This document shows positions 22,673-31,991 of a stretch of DNA of 64,000 nt, one piece after another. This DNA comes from Hyphomicrobiales bacterium (GTDB taxonomy: Bacteria; Pseudomonadota; Alphaproteobacteria; Rhizobiales; Beijerinckiaceae). Within the stretch, counting starts at the first letter, position 1; the number at the start of each line of letters is the position of its first letter. The translations under genes were made by a program, and so were the position numbers. The notes beneath the pieces are model-generated. The model was not told the origin of the DNA, made no database searches, and saw only the letters and a program-made list of their open reading frames with translations. The DNA lies in contig JAPLOU010000040.1 in the NCBI GenBank assembly GCA_026400535.1, forward strand, positions 62,001 through 126,000. Reading direction: 5' to 3'.

Positions 22673-23785
22673 ATGGAGAAGACCGAGAAGATGCCGCGCG
22701 CCAGCCGGCGCAAGTTTCTTGCTGGCGCGGCCGTGGCTGGCGCCGCGACCATCGCCATGCCGCAGGTCAGCCGGGCGCAGACGATCAACTGGAAGTTCCA
22801 GTCGACCTGGCCGACGCGCGACATCTTCCACGAGTTCGCCAATGACTTTGCCAAGCGCGTCAACGAGATGGCCGGCAACCGCCTGCGCATCGAGGTGCTG
22901 GCGGCCGGCGCGGTGGTCCCCGCCTTCCAGATGCAGGATGCGGTCAACGCCGGCATCCTCGACGGCGGCCATGGCGTCTGCGCCTACTGGTATGGCAAGA
23001 ACAAGGCCTTCTCGCTGTTCGGCACGCCGCCGGCCTTTGGCTGGGACGCCAACAACTTCCTCGCCTGGATGAACTATGGTGGTGGTTACGAGCTCTACAA
23101 CGAGCTGGTCGCGTCCTTGCGCCTCAACCTCGTCGGCTTCCTGACCGGTCCGATGCCGTGCCAGCCGCTCGGCTGGTTCAAGACGCAAGTGAATTCGCCG
23201 GACCAGTTCCGTGGCCTGAAGTACCGCACAGTCGGCCTCGCGGCGGACCTGATGCAGGAGATGGGCGCTGCGGTGACGATCCTGCCCGGTGGCGAGATCG
23301 TCCCGGCGCTGGAGCGCGGCGTGATCGACGGTGCGGAATTCAACAACCCGACCTCCGACTCGCTGCTCGGCTTCCAGGACGTGTCGAAGGTTTACATGCT
23401 GCAAAGCTGGCACCAGTCGGCCGAGGCCTTCGAACTGATCTTCAACAAGGGCAAGTTCGACGCCCTGCCGGCCGAGCTGAAGGCGGTGATCAAGTACGCC
23501 GCCGAGAGCGCCTCGTCCGACATGCTGTGGAAGGCGACGGACCGGTACTCCAAGTCGATGGAGGAGTTGCGCGCCAAGGGCGTCAACATCGTCCGTACGC
23601 CTGACGCGGTACTGAACGCCCAGCTCGCGGCCTGGAAGAGCGTCAACGAGAAGCTCGGCGCATCCAACCCGTTCTACAAGAAGGTCATCGACAGCCAGAT
23701 GGCCTGGGTGAAGCGCACCGGCGCCTATGAGGCGGCCAATACACCGCCCTTCCGTCAGGCCTACGACTTCTTCTTCAAGGCCTAG
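22673..23785 (+). CDS. dctP: TRAP transporter substrate-binding protein (DctP/TakP-like)
   Basis: Periplasmic solute receptor of a TRAP transporter. A twin-arginine signal (SRRKFLAGAAVAGAAT, about residues 12-27, cleaved after SRAQ) is followed by a two-lobed DctP domain. Signature elements are the ligand-contact block FRGLKYRTVGLAADLMQEMG and the PGGEIVPALERGVIDGAEFNN motif. The latter resembles the TakP branch that binds alpha-keto acids or other carboxylates, so a monocarboxylate/keto-acid is the likely ligand. The ATG at 22673 has AGGAGAG upstream. First gene of dctP-dctQ-dctM. Confidence 0.9.
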   Translation: MEKTEKMPRASRRKFLAGAAVAGAATIAMPQVSRAQTINWKFQSTWPTRDIFHEFANDFAKRVNEMAGNRLRIEVLAAGAVVPAFQMQDAVNAGILDGGHGVCAYWYGKNKAFSLFGTPPAFGWDANNFLAWMNYGGGYELYNELVASLRLNLVGFLTGPMPCQPLGWFKTQVNSPDQFRGLKYRTVGLAADLMQEMGAAVTILPGGEIVPALERGVIDGAEFNNPTSDSLLGFQDVSKVYMLQSWHQSAEAFELIFNKGKFDALPAELKAVIKYAAESASSDMLWKATDRYSKSMEELRAKGVNIVRTPDAVLNAQLAAWKSVNEKLGASNPFYKKVIDSQMAWVKRTGAYEAANTPPFRQAYDFFFKA

Positions 23786-23811
23786 GCAAGCCTGGTTGTT
23801 CAGAAACAGCT

Positions 23812-23834
23812 GACCCGGCGGCTTCCGCCGGGTC
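23812..23834 (+). promoter_or_regulatory. Intra-operon hairpin between dctP and dctQ
   Basis: A perfect 10-bp stem GACCCGGCGG/CCGCCGGGTC with loop CTT, not followed by a clear T-tract. Such hairpins after a binding-protein gene usually stabilise the upstream mRNA, so that receptor exceeds permease. Confidence 0.55.
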
Positions 23835-23886
23835 GGTCATGAGGGCTTTGGCCTGAACGGACGCGCACCTTCCGGGAGACGAGCGC

Positions 23887-24576
23887 ATGATGCAGATCAG
23901 CTCGCCAGAGCTCACCATGATCATCTACGGCATTGCCGGGACGATCCTGGCCTTCCTGGCCTTCATGCTGGTGAAGGAGCGCGGGCGCCTCAGCATTGCG
24001 ACCTACACCCACGCGGTCGATGCGATCTCCACTTTCATCGGCAAGGCGGGCAGCTGGTCGATTCTCGTGCTGACGCTGGCGATGTCCTACGAGGTCATCA
24101 TGCGCTACCTGTTCCGCGCACCGACCGCCTGGGCCTTCGACATGAGCTACATCCTCTACGGGGTGCTGTTCATGCTGGCCGGACCCTACGCGCTGGCCCG
24201 CAACGCCCATGTGCGCGGTGACTTTCTTTACCGCCAGTGGCCGGTGCGCCGGCAGGCAGGGCTCGACCTGCTGCTGTATATCCTGTTCTTCTTCCCCGGT
24301 ATCCTGGCACTGTGCTACGCGGGCTACGGCTTCGCCAGCTTCTCCTGGCTGATCAAGGAGCATTCCTCCAATTCGCCGAACGGACCGCCGCTCTACCATT
24401 TCAAGTCGCTGATCCCGATCGCGGGCGGGCTGATGATGCTGCAGGCTTCGGCCGAGGTCATCCGCTGCATCGAGGCGCTGAAGAGCGGGGAATGGCCCCA
24501 GCGCCTGCACGACGTCGAAGAAACCGAGAAACTGATCCTCGAACAGGCCGAAGCGGCTCAAAAGGGAGCCCACTGA
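23887..24576 (+). CDS. dctQ: TRAP transporter small permease (DctQ)
   Basis: Small membrane subunit of the TRAP transporter, 229 aa with about four to five helices. One is an N-terminal span (MIIYGIAGTILAFLAFMLV); then comes the DctQ core with LTLAMSYEVIMRYLFRAPTAW, the family motif VxxRYxFxxPxxW. It supports the large subunit. The extra N-terminal helix and long loop match the mannitol/chloroaromatic-type subgroup. Starts at ATGATG 23887 with GGGAGACGAG upstream; separated from dctM by one base. Confidence 0.88.
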   Translation: MMQISSPELTMIIYGIAGTILAFLAFMLVKERGRLSIATYTHAVDAISTFIGKAGSWSILVLTLAMSYEVIMRYLFRAPTAWAFDMSYILYGVLFMLAGPYALARNAHVRGDFLYRQWPVRRQAGLDLLLYILFFFPGILALCYAGYGFASFSWLIKEHSSNSPNGPPLYHFKSLIPIAGGLMMLQASAEVIRCIEALKSGEWPQRLHDVEETEKLILEQAEAAQKGAH

Positions 24577-24577
24577 G

Positions 24578-26140
24578 ATGTTCGGTCTTGGCAATCCTGA
24601 ACTTGGCGTGATGATGCTCGCCCTGTTCGTCGTCTTCATCATGTTCGGCTTTCCCATCGCCTTCACGCTGATGGCCCTGGGCGTGGGCTTCGGCTACCTC
24701 GCCATGGGCGACACCGTGTTCCAACTGGTCGTGCAGCGGACCTACTCGGTCATGGCCAACGATGTTCTGGTCTCGATCCCGCTCTTCGTCTTCATGGGCT
24801 ACATCATCGAGCGGGCGAACATTCTCGACCGGCTGTTCCATTCGATCCAGCTCGCCATCGGCGGCCTGCCAGGTTCGCTGGCCATCGCCACGCTCGCCAC
24901 CTGCGCGATCTTCGCGACCGCCACCGGCATCGTCGGCGCGGTGGTGACGCTGATGGGGCTGCTCGCCTTCCCGGCGATGCTGCGTGCCGGCTACGACGTG
25001 AGGCTCTCGGCCGGCGTGGTCTGCGCCGGCGGCTGCCTCGGCATCCTGATCCCGCCATCCGTCATGCTGATCTTGTATGGTGCGACGGCCGGCGTCTCCG
25101 TGCCGAAGCTCTATGCCGGCGCGCTGTTTCCCGGACTGCTGCTGGCGGGCCTTTACATGGTCTACGTGCTGGTCGTCTGCATGCTGAAGCCGGAACTTGC
25201 CCCCAAGCTGCCGGCCGACCAGCGCGCCAGGCTCGGCTTTGACTGGGACAAGGACAAGTCCTTCCTGATCCGGTACCTGATCATTGCGGCACTGCTGGTG
25301 CCGGTGACCTTTGTCGGCGTGCTCGGCATGGAGTGGCTGGCCAACGTGCTGCGCGCCGCGGTGACGCCGGCGGGCCAGCGCCTGGTGGTGATCGACTATG
25401 AGGTTCCCGCCGGCGTGTTCTGGACCCTGGGGGCGGGCGCAGCAGCCGGTCTGGTGATGCTGTTGCTGCTGGGCAAGACAGTGTTCTGGTCGCTGGCTTC
25501 CAGCTTCTTCCCGCTGACCTTGCTGATCATGTCGGTGCTTGGCGCCATCTTCTTCGGCATCGCCACGCCGACTGAGGCCGCAGCGGTGGGCTCGCTCGGC
25601 TCGCTGATCCTGGCGGCGGCTTACAAGTCGCTGACCGTCCAGAAACTGAAGGAAAGCGTTTTTCTGACGGGCCGCACCTCGGCGATGGTCTGCTGGCTCT
25701 TCGTCGGCTCATTCATCTTCTCGTCGATCTTCGCTTATCTCGGCGGTCACGAGCCGATCAAGGCGTTCATGGCCTGGGTCAATCCCTCGCCAACCGTCTT
25801 TCTCATCATCACGCAGGTGATCATCTTCGTGCTTGGCTGGCCGCTGGAATGGACCGAGATCATCGTGATCTTCGTACCGATCTTCCTGCCGCTGCTGCAG
25901 CAGTTCGGTATCGATCCGCTGTTCTTCGGCATCCTGATCGCGCTGAACATCCAGACCTCGTTCCTGTCACCGCCTGTTGCGATGGCGCCCTTCTACCTGA
26001 AGGGCGTCGCCCCGGCGTATGTGACGATCAACCAGATCTTCTCGGGCGTGATGCCTTTCCTGTGGATCGTGCTGCTGGCGATGGTGCTGGTCTATATCTT
26101 CCCAGGCATCGCGCTCTGGCTGCCGAATTACCTGTACTAG
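24578..26140 (+). CDS. dctM: TRAP transporter large permease (DctM)
   Basis: Ion-coupled channel subunit of the TRAP system, 520 aa with about 12-14 membrane helices. Recognisable are the N-terminal FVVFIMFGFPIAFTLMALGVG, the helix-hairpin GSLAIATLATCAIFATATGIVGAVVTLMGL, the motif CAGGCLGILIPPSVMLILYG and the C-terminal repeat FGIATPTEAAAVGSLGSLIL. Its length over 500 aa, with an insertion near residues 200-290, is typical of the mannitol/chloroaromatic subgroup. It completes the operon; an inverted repeat follows. Confidence 0.9.
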   Translation: MFGLGNPELGVMMLALFVVFIMFGFPIAFTLMALGVGFGYLAMGDTVFQLVVQRTYSVMANDVLVSIPLFVFMGYIIERANILDRLFHSIQLAIGGLPGSLAIATLATCAIFATATGIVGAVVTLMGLLAFPAMLRAGYDVRLSAGVVCAGGCLGILIPPSVMLILYGATAGVSVPKLYAGALFPGLLLAGLYMVYVLVVCMLKPELAPKLPADQRARLGFDWDKDKSFLIRYLIIAALLVPVTFVGVLGMEWLANVLRAAVTPAGQRLVVIDYEVPAGVFWTLGAGAAAGLVMLLLLGKTVFWSLASSFFPLTLLIMSVLGAIFFGIATPTEAAAVGSLGSLILAAAYKSLTVQKLKESVFLTGRTSAMVCWLFVGSFIFSSIFAYLGGHEPIKAFMAWVNPSPTVFLIITQVIIFVLGWPLEWTEIIVIFVPIFLPLLQQFGIDPLFFGILIALNIQTSFLSPPVAMAPFYLKGVAPAYVTINQIFSGVMPFLWIVLLAMVLVYIFPGIALWLPNYLY

Positions 26141-26190
26141 GCGTCCGATTGGCCGTCGCGGTCCACTGCACCGATCGTGCGATTGCACAC

Positions 26191-26221
26191 CCGTCGCCCC
26201 GGATCAGATCCGGGGCGACGG
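26191..26221 (+). repeat. Perfect 15-bp inverted repeat after dctM
   Basis: Arms 26191-26205 and 26207-26221 are exact reverse complements around one central base (core GGATC-A-GATCC). It lies 50 bp past the dctM stop. There is no T-run, so this may be a REP-like palindromic element or a weak terminator. Confidence 0.7.
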
Positions 26222-26296
26222 CAAAGTCAGGTGAGGCGCCTTAGCCGGGCGAGCCGTTCTGGAGTGACGACGATCGCGCGTCGTCGTGCCTTGCGT

Positions 26297-26389
26297 TCAG
26301 CCCAGCACGCGCTCCACCGCCCCCGGCAGTTCGCGGAAGTGCTGGATTACCGCATCCCGGTTCAGTGCCTCGATCGGCACATCGGCTGA
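26297..26389 (-). pseudogene. Orphan C-terminal coding fragment
   Basis: On the minus strand an open frame of about 30 codons reads like a natural protein tail (VPIEALNRDAVIQHF, then RELPGAVERVLG and stop). No start codon or upstream domain is attached. It may be the tail of a lost gene; I cannot name the family. Confidence 0.35.
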
Positions 26390-26482
26390 GCGGCAGGGCC
26401 ATCGCATTTGACCGATGACGGATCTGGCGAAGGCGTCGGACCATCCTGATCGCTTGCGCTTGCGGCGGATTGAGATTTTCGG

Positions 26483-26620
26483 TCATGCGGTTTTCAGGAC
26501 ATTGAGGGCGCGTTTTCGCAAGAAGGCGCGGTTCTCCGGGCCGTGACCCTGGCGGCCAGGAGCGGCATCCTCCTGGAATGCGGTGTCGAGACCCCAGTGC
26601 AGGCCGTGGCGAGGAGGCCG
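26483..26620 (-). pseudogene. ISAs1-family transposase C-terminal remnant
   Basis: The minus strand encodes the typical ISAs1 (H-repeat) transposase tail: HWGLDTAFQEDAAPGRQG, then HGPENRAFLRKRALNVLKTA and a stop at 26483. Upstream of the HW motif only a few more codons (RHGL) still fit before homology is lost. About 40 codons of a transposase of roughly 370 aa remain, so this is a dead fragment. Confidence 0.8.
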
Positions 26621-27117
26621 AAGGGATTTCACCTCAGCCCTCTCTGCGGCACACTTTCCCGGAGCAACAAGTCTTCTTCGACGGCGCTGCGAACCGTTCG
26701 CACCGTGCGTTTGGTCCGATCAGGCGAAGCGTCTTGGACGGCCTTCTGGCGCTCCGCCCATTCGATCGCAGCAGGGGCACCGCCTTCCGATAGACGATGG
26801 CTTCAGCGCTCGCTTCCATGTCATCCGCTTCGCCCAGCCGGGCTTCGACCCGGCGGCCACCGTGAACGCATTTCCCGATCCATGATCCGGGACCGTTGAG
26901 CGGTCGACGATAGCCCAGGCTGACACCGCCACGAGAACCACCCGCTTTGGTGGGATAGGAGACCGGCGCAGGGGCCGTTTCAGGCGCTTTGCTGGCATGT
27001 CGAACGCCGATCGCATGCCATACAGAGTGGCATGATGGAAATAACGCAACCAAGAACATCCTCAAGCAAGTCAGATTCCTGCACGCGTTACAGACGTCAC
27101 AGTCTGATGATCTTGCA
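26621..27117. other. Decayed gene-free region
   Basis: About 500 bp without a credible gene between the ISAs1 scrap and the tRNA-Glu-like fragment. Open frames here have no family-like composition or start context. It probably represents eroded insertion DNA. Confidence 0.5.
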
Positions 27118-27160
27118 CCCTGTGATGGCGAACATACCGCCTCGAGCCCGGTTGGGAGCG
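27118..27160 (+). repeat. Degraded copy of the tRNA-Glu 3' half (att-like scar)
   Basis: 43 bp aligned without gaps to 21070-21112 of tRNA-Glu, with about 35 matches counted by eye. It covers the anticodon loop, variable region, T-arm and 3' acceptor strand, ending in the identical CCCGGTTGGGAGCG. It has the same orientation as the tRNA. The likely origin is an attachment-site duplication left by integration of the 21.1-27.1 kb segment. Confidence 0.65.
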
Positions 27161-27392
27161 AGACGCCCGCTTCGCACCTGGCGCGACCGCATTTCGAAGC
27201 CTGTTCTGGCCCCTCAGGTCCGATCATCCTTTGGGCGGAAAGTGCAGTCTGGCGCCGCTTGCGGTGCCCCAGACGTACTTCCAATAATCCCAGGCAATTT
27301 CACGTAAATACGCTGGACTTTAACGGTCGACGCAGGCCACAATGTGGCGTGGGAAGCGTCAAGAGCCAGCTTTCAAACGATTGGGGATAACC

Positions 27393-28982
27393 ATGCGCCA
27401 TATCACAAGACTTATCACAGCCTCGACCATGATCGTCCTGATGACGACTGCGGCCTATGCCCAGACGCCGCGCGACACCGTCGTGATGGCCAAGCAGATC
27501 GACGACATCATCTCGCTTGATCCAGCGGAAGCGTTCGAGTTTTCGGGCGTCGAGGTCGGCGCCAATGTTTACGACAAGCTGATCACGGTCGATGTCGCCA
27601 AGAACAACGCCCTGATCGGCGATCTGGCGGAAAACTGGACCGTCAGCCCGGACAATCTGACCTACACGTTCAAGATCCGATCGGGCATCAAATTCCATTC
27701 CGGCAATCCGCTGACCGCAGCGGACGTGGTTTATTCCTTCCAGCGCGCCGTGACACTCAACAAGTCGCCGGGCTTCATCCTGACCCAGTTCGGCTTCGAC
27801 AAGGACAATCTCTTGCAGAAGGTGAAGGCCGTGAATGACACCACGGTCGAGATCACGGTCTCGAAGCCCTTCGCGCCGACATTCTTCCTGAACTGCCTGA
27901 CCTCCGGCGTTGCCAGCATTGTCGACTCCAAGCTCGTCATGGCCAATGCCAAGGACGGCGATTTCGGCAATGGCTGGCTGAAGCTCAACTCAGCCGGGTC
28001 CGGCGCGTACTCGGTCCGCGCATACCGCCCGAACGAACAGTATGCGCTGGAAGCGAACGCCAACTGGTACAAGGGCGCGCCCAAGAACAAGCGTGTGATC
28101 GTGCGCCACGTGGCCGAACCCGCCTCGCAGCGCCTGCTGCTTGAAAAGGGCGACATCGACGTCGCGCGCAATCTCTCGAAAGACCAACTGGCTGCCGTGC
28201 GCGAAAAGGCCGATATCGGCCTCGTCCAGGGCGACAAGGGCTACATCCTGTATCTTGGCCTCAACACCAAGAACCCGAACTTCGCCAAGCCCGAGGTCCG
28301 CGAGGCTCTGAAATGGCTGGTCGACTACGACTCCATCGAGCGCAACATCGTGGCCGGGACCTATAAGCCGCACGAATCCTTCCTGCCGCAGGGCTTCCTC
28401 GGCGCGATCACCGACAAGCCCTACAAGTTCGATCCGGCCAAGGCCAAGGAACTGCTGGCCAAGGCCGGCCTGCCGAATGGCTTCTCGGTGACGATGGATG
28501 TGCGCTCGACCGCACCGATCACCGACATCGCCCAGGCCATTCAGGCCAACTGGGCCCAGGCCGGCGTCAAGCTGGAGCTGATCCCTGGCGACGGCAAGCA
28601 GACCCTGACCAAGTACCGCGCCCGGACCCATGACATCTACATCGGCCAGTGGGGCCCGGACTATCTCGACCCGCACACCAATGCCGAGACCTTCGCCATC
28701 AACGAGAACAACGGCGACGACGCCAAGTCCAAGACCCTGGCCTGGCGCAATGCCTGGGATATCCCGGAGATGACCAAGGTCACGCAGGCGGCGGTGCTTG
28801 AACCCGATGCCGACAAGCGGGCGGCAATCTATGGCGTGCTGCAGCGCGAACACCAGAAGATCTCGCCCTTCGTCATCATGTTCCAGCAGGTCGAGGTTTC
28901 GGCGCAGCGCAAGAACGTCTCCGGCTGGGTCATCGGGCCGACATCGGACACCAATCTTTACGCGCCGATCGTCAAGAACTGA
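27393..28982 (+). CDS. Peptide/nickel-type ABC transporter substrate-binding protein
   Basis: Periplasmic binding protein of the SBP_bac_5 family (529 aa). A Sec signal peptide ends AAYAQ (about residue 23). The domain I start has VVMAKQIDDIISLDPAEAFEF and the family motif LAENWTVSPDNLTYTFKIRSGIKFHSGNPLTAADVVYSF. It is first in a five-gene importer with two permeases and two ATPases. The ligand could be a di- or oligopeptide or another amphipathic solute; the sequence does not decide. The ATG at 27393 follows GGGGATAACC. Confidence 0.9.
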   Translation: MRHITRLITASTMIVLMTTAAYAQTPRDTVVMAKQIDDIISLDPAEAFEFSGVEVGANVYDKLITVDVAKNNALIGDLAENWTVSPDNLTYTFKIRSGIKFHSGNPLTAADVVYSFQRAVTLNKSPGFILTQFGFDKDNLLQKVKAVNDTTVEITVSKPFAPTFFLNCLTSGVASIVDSKLVMANAKDGDFGNGWLKLNSAGSGAYSVRAYRPNEQYALEANANWYKGAPKNKRVIVRHVAEPASQRLLLEKGDIDVARNLSKDQLAAVREKADIGLVQGDKGYILYLGLNTKNPNFAKPEVREALKWLVDYDSIERNIVAGTYKPHESFLPQGFLGAITDKPYKFDPAKAKELLAKAGLPNGFSVTMDVRSTAPITDIAQAIQANWAQAGVKLELIPGDGKQTLTKYRARTHDIYIGQWGPDYLDPHTNAETFAINENNGDDAKSKTLAWRNAWDIPEMTKVTQAAVLEPDADKRAAIYGVLQREHQKISPFVIMFQQVEVSAQRKNVSGWVIGPTSDTNLYAPIVKN

Positions 28983-29159
28983 GACCGGCACAGGCATGAA
29001 CCGGGCTGACGCTTCCCCCACGTCCGGGCGCGACGCGTCAGTCCCTTCACGGTTCTGCGGTGAGGCAAGGCGAGCCCTCCCCGCGACGGCCCTGCTGCAA
29101 GCCGCATGTACCGGTCAGGCATGTCAGCCAATCAAAGCGCGACGCACCACAGGGCCCCC

Positions 29160-30239
29160 ATGGCACGTTCTTCCGCTCCGGTGACCGGCCCTGCAACGGT
29201 TACGAGCGGCCCCGGCCCCGGCCGGCTGGCGCGCTGGGGCAAGATGCTGTCGCGCGAATTGACCACCGTCGCGATCACGATGTTCGGCCTTCTGGCCATC
29301 ACCTTCCTGATCGCGCGGGTGATCCCGATCGATCCGGTTCTCGCCGTGGTCGGCGACAATGCACGCCCGGACGTCTATGAGGCTGCCCGCCTTGCGCTCG
29401 GCCTCGACAAGCCACTGTGGCAGCAGTTTGCGATCTATGTCGGCAAGGTCTTCACCGGCGACCTCGGCACCTCCATCCTGACCGCGCAGCCGGTGATCAG
29501 CGACATCAAGCGCGTCTTCCCGGCGACGCTCGAACTGGCCACACTGGGCACTCTGGTGGGCATCACCTTCGGCATTCCGCTAGGCGTGCTGGCAGCGGTC
29601 AAGCAGGGTCGCTGGCCGGACCAGCTCGCGCGTTTCATTGGCCTGTTCGGCTATTCGATCCCGATTTTCTGGCTCGGCCTGATGGGTCTCCTGCTGTTTT
29701 ACGCCAAACTTGGCTGGGTCAGCGGACCGGGCCGTATTTCGATCGCCTATCAGGATTTCGTCACGCCGGTGACAGGCGTGATCCTCCTCGACGCCGCGAT
29801 GCAGGGCGAATGGGACGCGTTCTGGAACGCGCTCTCGCATCTTGTGCTGCCGTCCGCTGTGCTCGGCATGTTCAGCCTCGCCTACATCAGCCGCATGACC
29901 CGCAGCTTCATGATCGCCGAACTGCAGCAGCAATATGTGATCGCGGCGCGCGTGAAGGGCATGTCGGAAGCCCGCGTGATCTGGCGCCATGCCCTGCGCA
30001 ACGCACTGGTTCCGCTGACGACGGTGATTGCCCTGTCCTATGCCAATCTGCTCGAAGGCTCGGTGCTGACCGAAACCATCTTCGCCTGGCCCGGCCTCGG
30101 TCGCTACATCACCAACGGCCTGCTCAACGCCGACATGAACGCCGTTCTGGGCGGAACGCTCGTGGTCGGCGCGATCTTCATCGGCGTCAATCTGTTTGCG
30201 GACATTCTCGGCCGTATCTTCGATCCGAGGACGAGATAA
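29160..30239 (+). CDS. ABC transporter permease, DppB/OppB type
   Basis: First membrane subunit of the importer. A non-conserved 25-40-residue cytoplasmic lead is followed by a TM helix (ITMFGLLAITFLIARVIPIDPV), a periplasmic region with GLDKPLWQQFAIYVGKVFTGDLG, and the permease core. The EAA loop, with ARVKGMSEARVIWRHALRNAL, contacts the ATPase. The start is uncertain: in-frame ATGs at 29106, 29121, 29160 and 29244 all lack a strong Shine-Dalgarno, and 29160 gives a normal length. It follows the binding protein after about 180 bp, with no terminator seen. Confidence 0.88.
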   Translation: MARSSAPVTGPATVTSGPGPGRLARWGKMLSRELTTVAITMFGLLAITFLIARVIPIDPVLAVVGDNARPDVYEAARLALGLDKPLWQQFAIYVGKVFTGDLGTSILTAQPVISDIKRVFPATLELATLGTLVGITFGIPLGVLAAVKQGRWPDQLARFIGLFGYSIPIFWLGLMGLLLFYAKLGWVSGPGRISIAYQDFVTPVTGVILLDAAMQGEWDAFWNALSHLVLPSAVLGMFSLAYISRMTRSFMIAELQQQYVIAARVKGMSEARVIWRHALRNALVPLTTVIALSYANLLEGSVLTETIFAWPGLGRYITNGLLNADMNAVLGGTLVVGAIFIGVNLFADILGRIFDPRTR

Positions 30240-30243
30240 GGCG

Positions 30244-31134
30244 ATGGGCAACTGGACGGCCTACCTCACCACCGATGCGCCGGCATCCCGCCGGCAGGCG
30301 CGTCTCGGCCAGGCCTGGCGACAGTGGCTCACACTAAAGCAGAATCCACTGGCTATTGCAGGGCTTGTGATCGTCATGTCGCTGCTGCTGATAGCGGCCT
30401 TTGCGCCCTTCATCGCACCGTTCGATCCCCTCGCGCAGAACCTCGACCAGCGCCTGATGCCGCCCTCTGCCGTCAATCTCTTCGGCACCGATTCCCTCGG
30501 GCGCGACATCTTCAGCCGCATCGTCTACGGTGCTCGCGTGACACTGTTCATCGTGCTGCTCGTCGTGGTCTCCGTCGGCCCACTTGGCCTGTTGATCGGT
30601 GCGACCTCTGGCTATCTCGGTGGCTGGGTCGACCGTGCGCTGATGCGGCTCACCGATGTTTTCCTTGCCTTCCCGCGCCTCGTCCTGGCCCTCGCCTTCG
30701 TGGCCGCCCTCGGTCCCGGTCTTGAGAATGCCGTGATCGCCATCGCCTTCACGGCCTGGCCACCCTACGCGCGCGTGGCGCGGGCCGAGACACTGGTGAT
30801 CCGCAACGCCGACTATATTGCCGCCGTGCGCCTGCAGGGCGCATCGGCCTGGCGCATCGTGCTGCGCCACATCATTCCGATGTGCCTGCCCTCGTTGATT
30901 GTGCGCACCACCCTCGACATGGCCGGCATCATCCTGACGGCTGCCGGCCTCGGCTTTCTCGGTCTTGGCGCGCAACCGCCCATGCCCGAATGGGGCGCGA
31001 TGATCTCGGCCGGGCGTGAGCAGATCTTCGACCAATGGTGGGTGGCGACCTTCCCGGGACTGGCGATCTGCGTCGTCGCCCTCGGCTTCAACCTTCTGGG
31101 CGATGGCCTGCGCGATGTGATGGACGCCAAATGA
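30244..31134 (+). CDS. ABC transporter permease, DppC/OppC type
   Basis: Second membrane subunit (296 aa). The N-terminal OppC-type helix (PLAIAGLVIVMSLLLIAAFAPFIAPFDPL) is followed by FGTDSLGRDIFSRIVYGARVTL, the hallmark of DppC/OppC. The EAA loop is AAVRLQGASAWRIVLRHIIP. It starts 4 bp after the DppB stop and its stop overlaps the next ATG (ATGA), showing tight coupling. Confidence 0.93.
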   Translation: MGNWTAYLTTDAPASRRQARLGQAWRQWLTLKQNPLAIAGLVIVMSLLLIAAFAPFIAPFDPLAQNLDQRLMPPSAVNLFGTDSLGRDIFSRIVYGARVTLFIVLLVVVSVGPLGLLIGATSGYLGGWVDRALMRLTDVFLAFPRLVLALAFVAALGPGLENAVIAIAFTAWPPYARVARAETLVIRNADYIAAVRLQGASAWRIVLRHIIPMCLPSLIVRTTLDMAGIILTAAGLGFLGLGAQPPMPEWGAMISAGREQIFDQWWVATFPGLAICVVALGFNLLGDGLRDVMDAK

Positions 31135-31991
31135 GCGACGCCGTCACACCCCTGCTTGAAGTCGGCAATCTCAAGGTCAACTTCCATACCCCGACCGGCA
31201 TAGTCCGGGCCGTCCGCGGCCTCTCGTTCAGCCTTGGCCGAGAGAGGCTCGGAATTGTCGGTGAATCCGGCTCCGGCAAGTCAATGACCGGGCGGGCGAT
31301 CCTCGACCTCATCCCCTATCCGGGTGAGGTCCTGGCCGACCGGATGCTGTTCCGCGGCGAAGACCTGCAGACGATGCCGAAGGCCGCGCGCCGCAAACTG
31401 CGCGGACGCCGCATCTCGATGGTGATGCAGGATCCGAAATTCTCGCTCAATCCGGTCATGACGGTCGGCGACCAGATCGCCGAGGCGTACCGGGTCCATC
31501 ACAGGGCCAACGCGCGCGAGGCCCGCGAGCGCACGCTCGCCATGCTCGAAGCGGTCCAGATCCGCGAGCCGGAGCGTGTCTATGCGCTTTATCCGCATGA
31601 GGTGTCGGGCGGCATGGGCCAGCGCGTCATGATCGCGATGATGCTGATCGCCGAGCCCGACATCCTGATCGCCGACGAGCCGACATCGGCGCTCGACGTG
31701 ACAGTGCAGTTACAGGTGCTGAAGATCCTCGACGACCTCGTCACCAGTCGAGGCATGGGCCTGATCTTCATCAGCCATGACCTGCATCTGGTGCAGTCCT
31801 TCTGCGACCGGGTGATCGTCATGTATGGGGGCAAGGCGATGGAGACGATGCCGGCTTTGGAGCTGGCCGACCCGTCGGCCATGTCGCGCCGCCATCCTTA
31901 CACGCTCGGCCTGCTCGGCTGCCTTCCCGAACTTAGCAATCCCAAGGCCAAGCTCTCGACGCTGACCCGCGATCCGGAGTGGCTGGCATGA
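31131..31991 (+). CDS. ABC transporter ATP-binding protein, DppD/OppD type
   Basis: Cytoplasmic ATPase of the importer. Walker A is GESGSGKS, the signature is reshaped as SGGMGQRVMIA, and Walker B is [12 protein letters not shown], followed by the H-loop ISHDL. The C-terminal oligopeptide-type extension, with HPYTLGLLGCLPEL, is shortened and lacks the usual run of four cysteines, so an Fe-S cluster as in some DppD proteins is not evident. Length is 286 aa. It overlaps both neighbours by 4 bp. Confidence 0.92.
   Translation: MSDAVTPLLEVGNLKVNFHTPTGIVRAVRGLSFSLGRERLGIVGESGSGKSMTGRAILDLIPYPGEVLADRMLFRGEDLQTMPKAARRKLRGRRISMVMQDPKFSLNPVMTVGDQIAEAYRVHHRANAREARERTLAMLEAVQIREPERVYALYPHEVSGGMGQRVMIAMMLIAEPDILIADEPTSALDVTVQLQVLKILDDLVTSRGMGLIFISHDLHLVQSFCDRVIVMYGGKAMETMPALELADPSAMSRRHPYTLGLLGCLPELSNPKAKLSTLTRDPEWLA

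Noticed and set aside
26634-27284. 216-codon minus-strand open frame in the decayed region
   Set aside because: Low-complexity, cysteine-rich composition without domain motifs; it runs through the tRNA-like fragment, so it is most likely a chance frame in GC-rich DNA.
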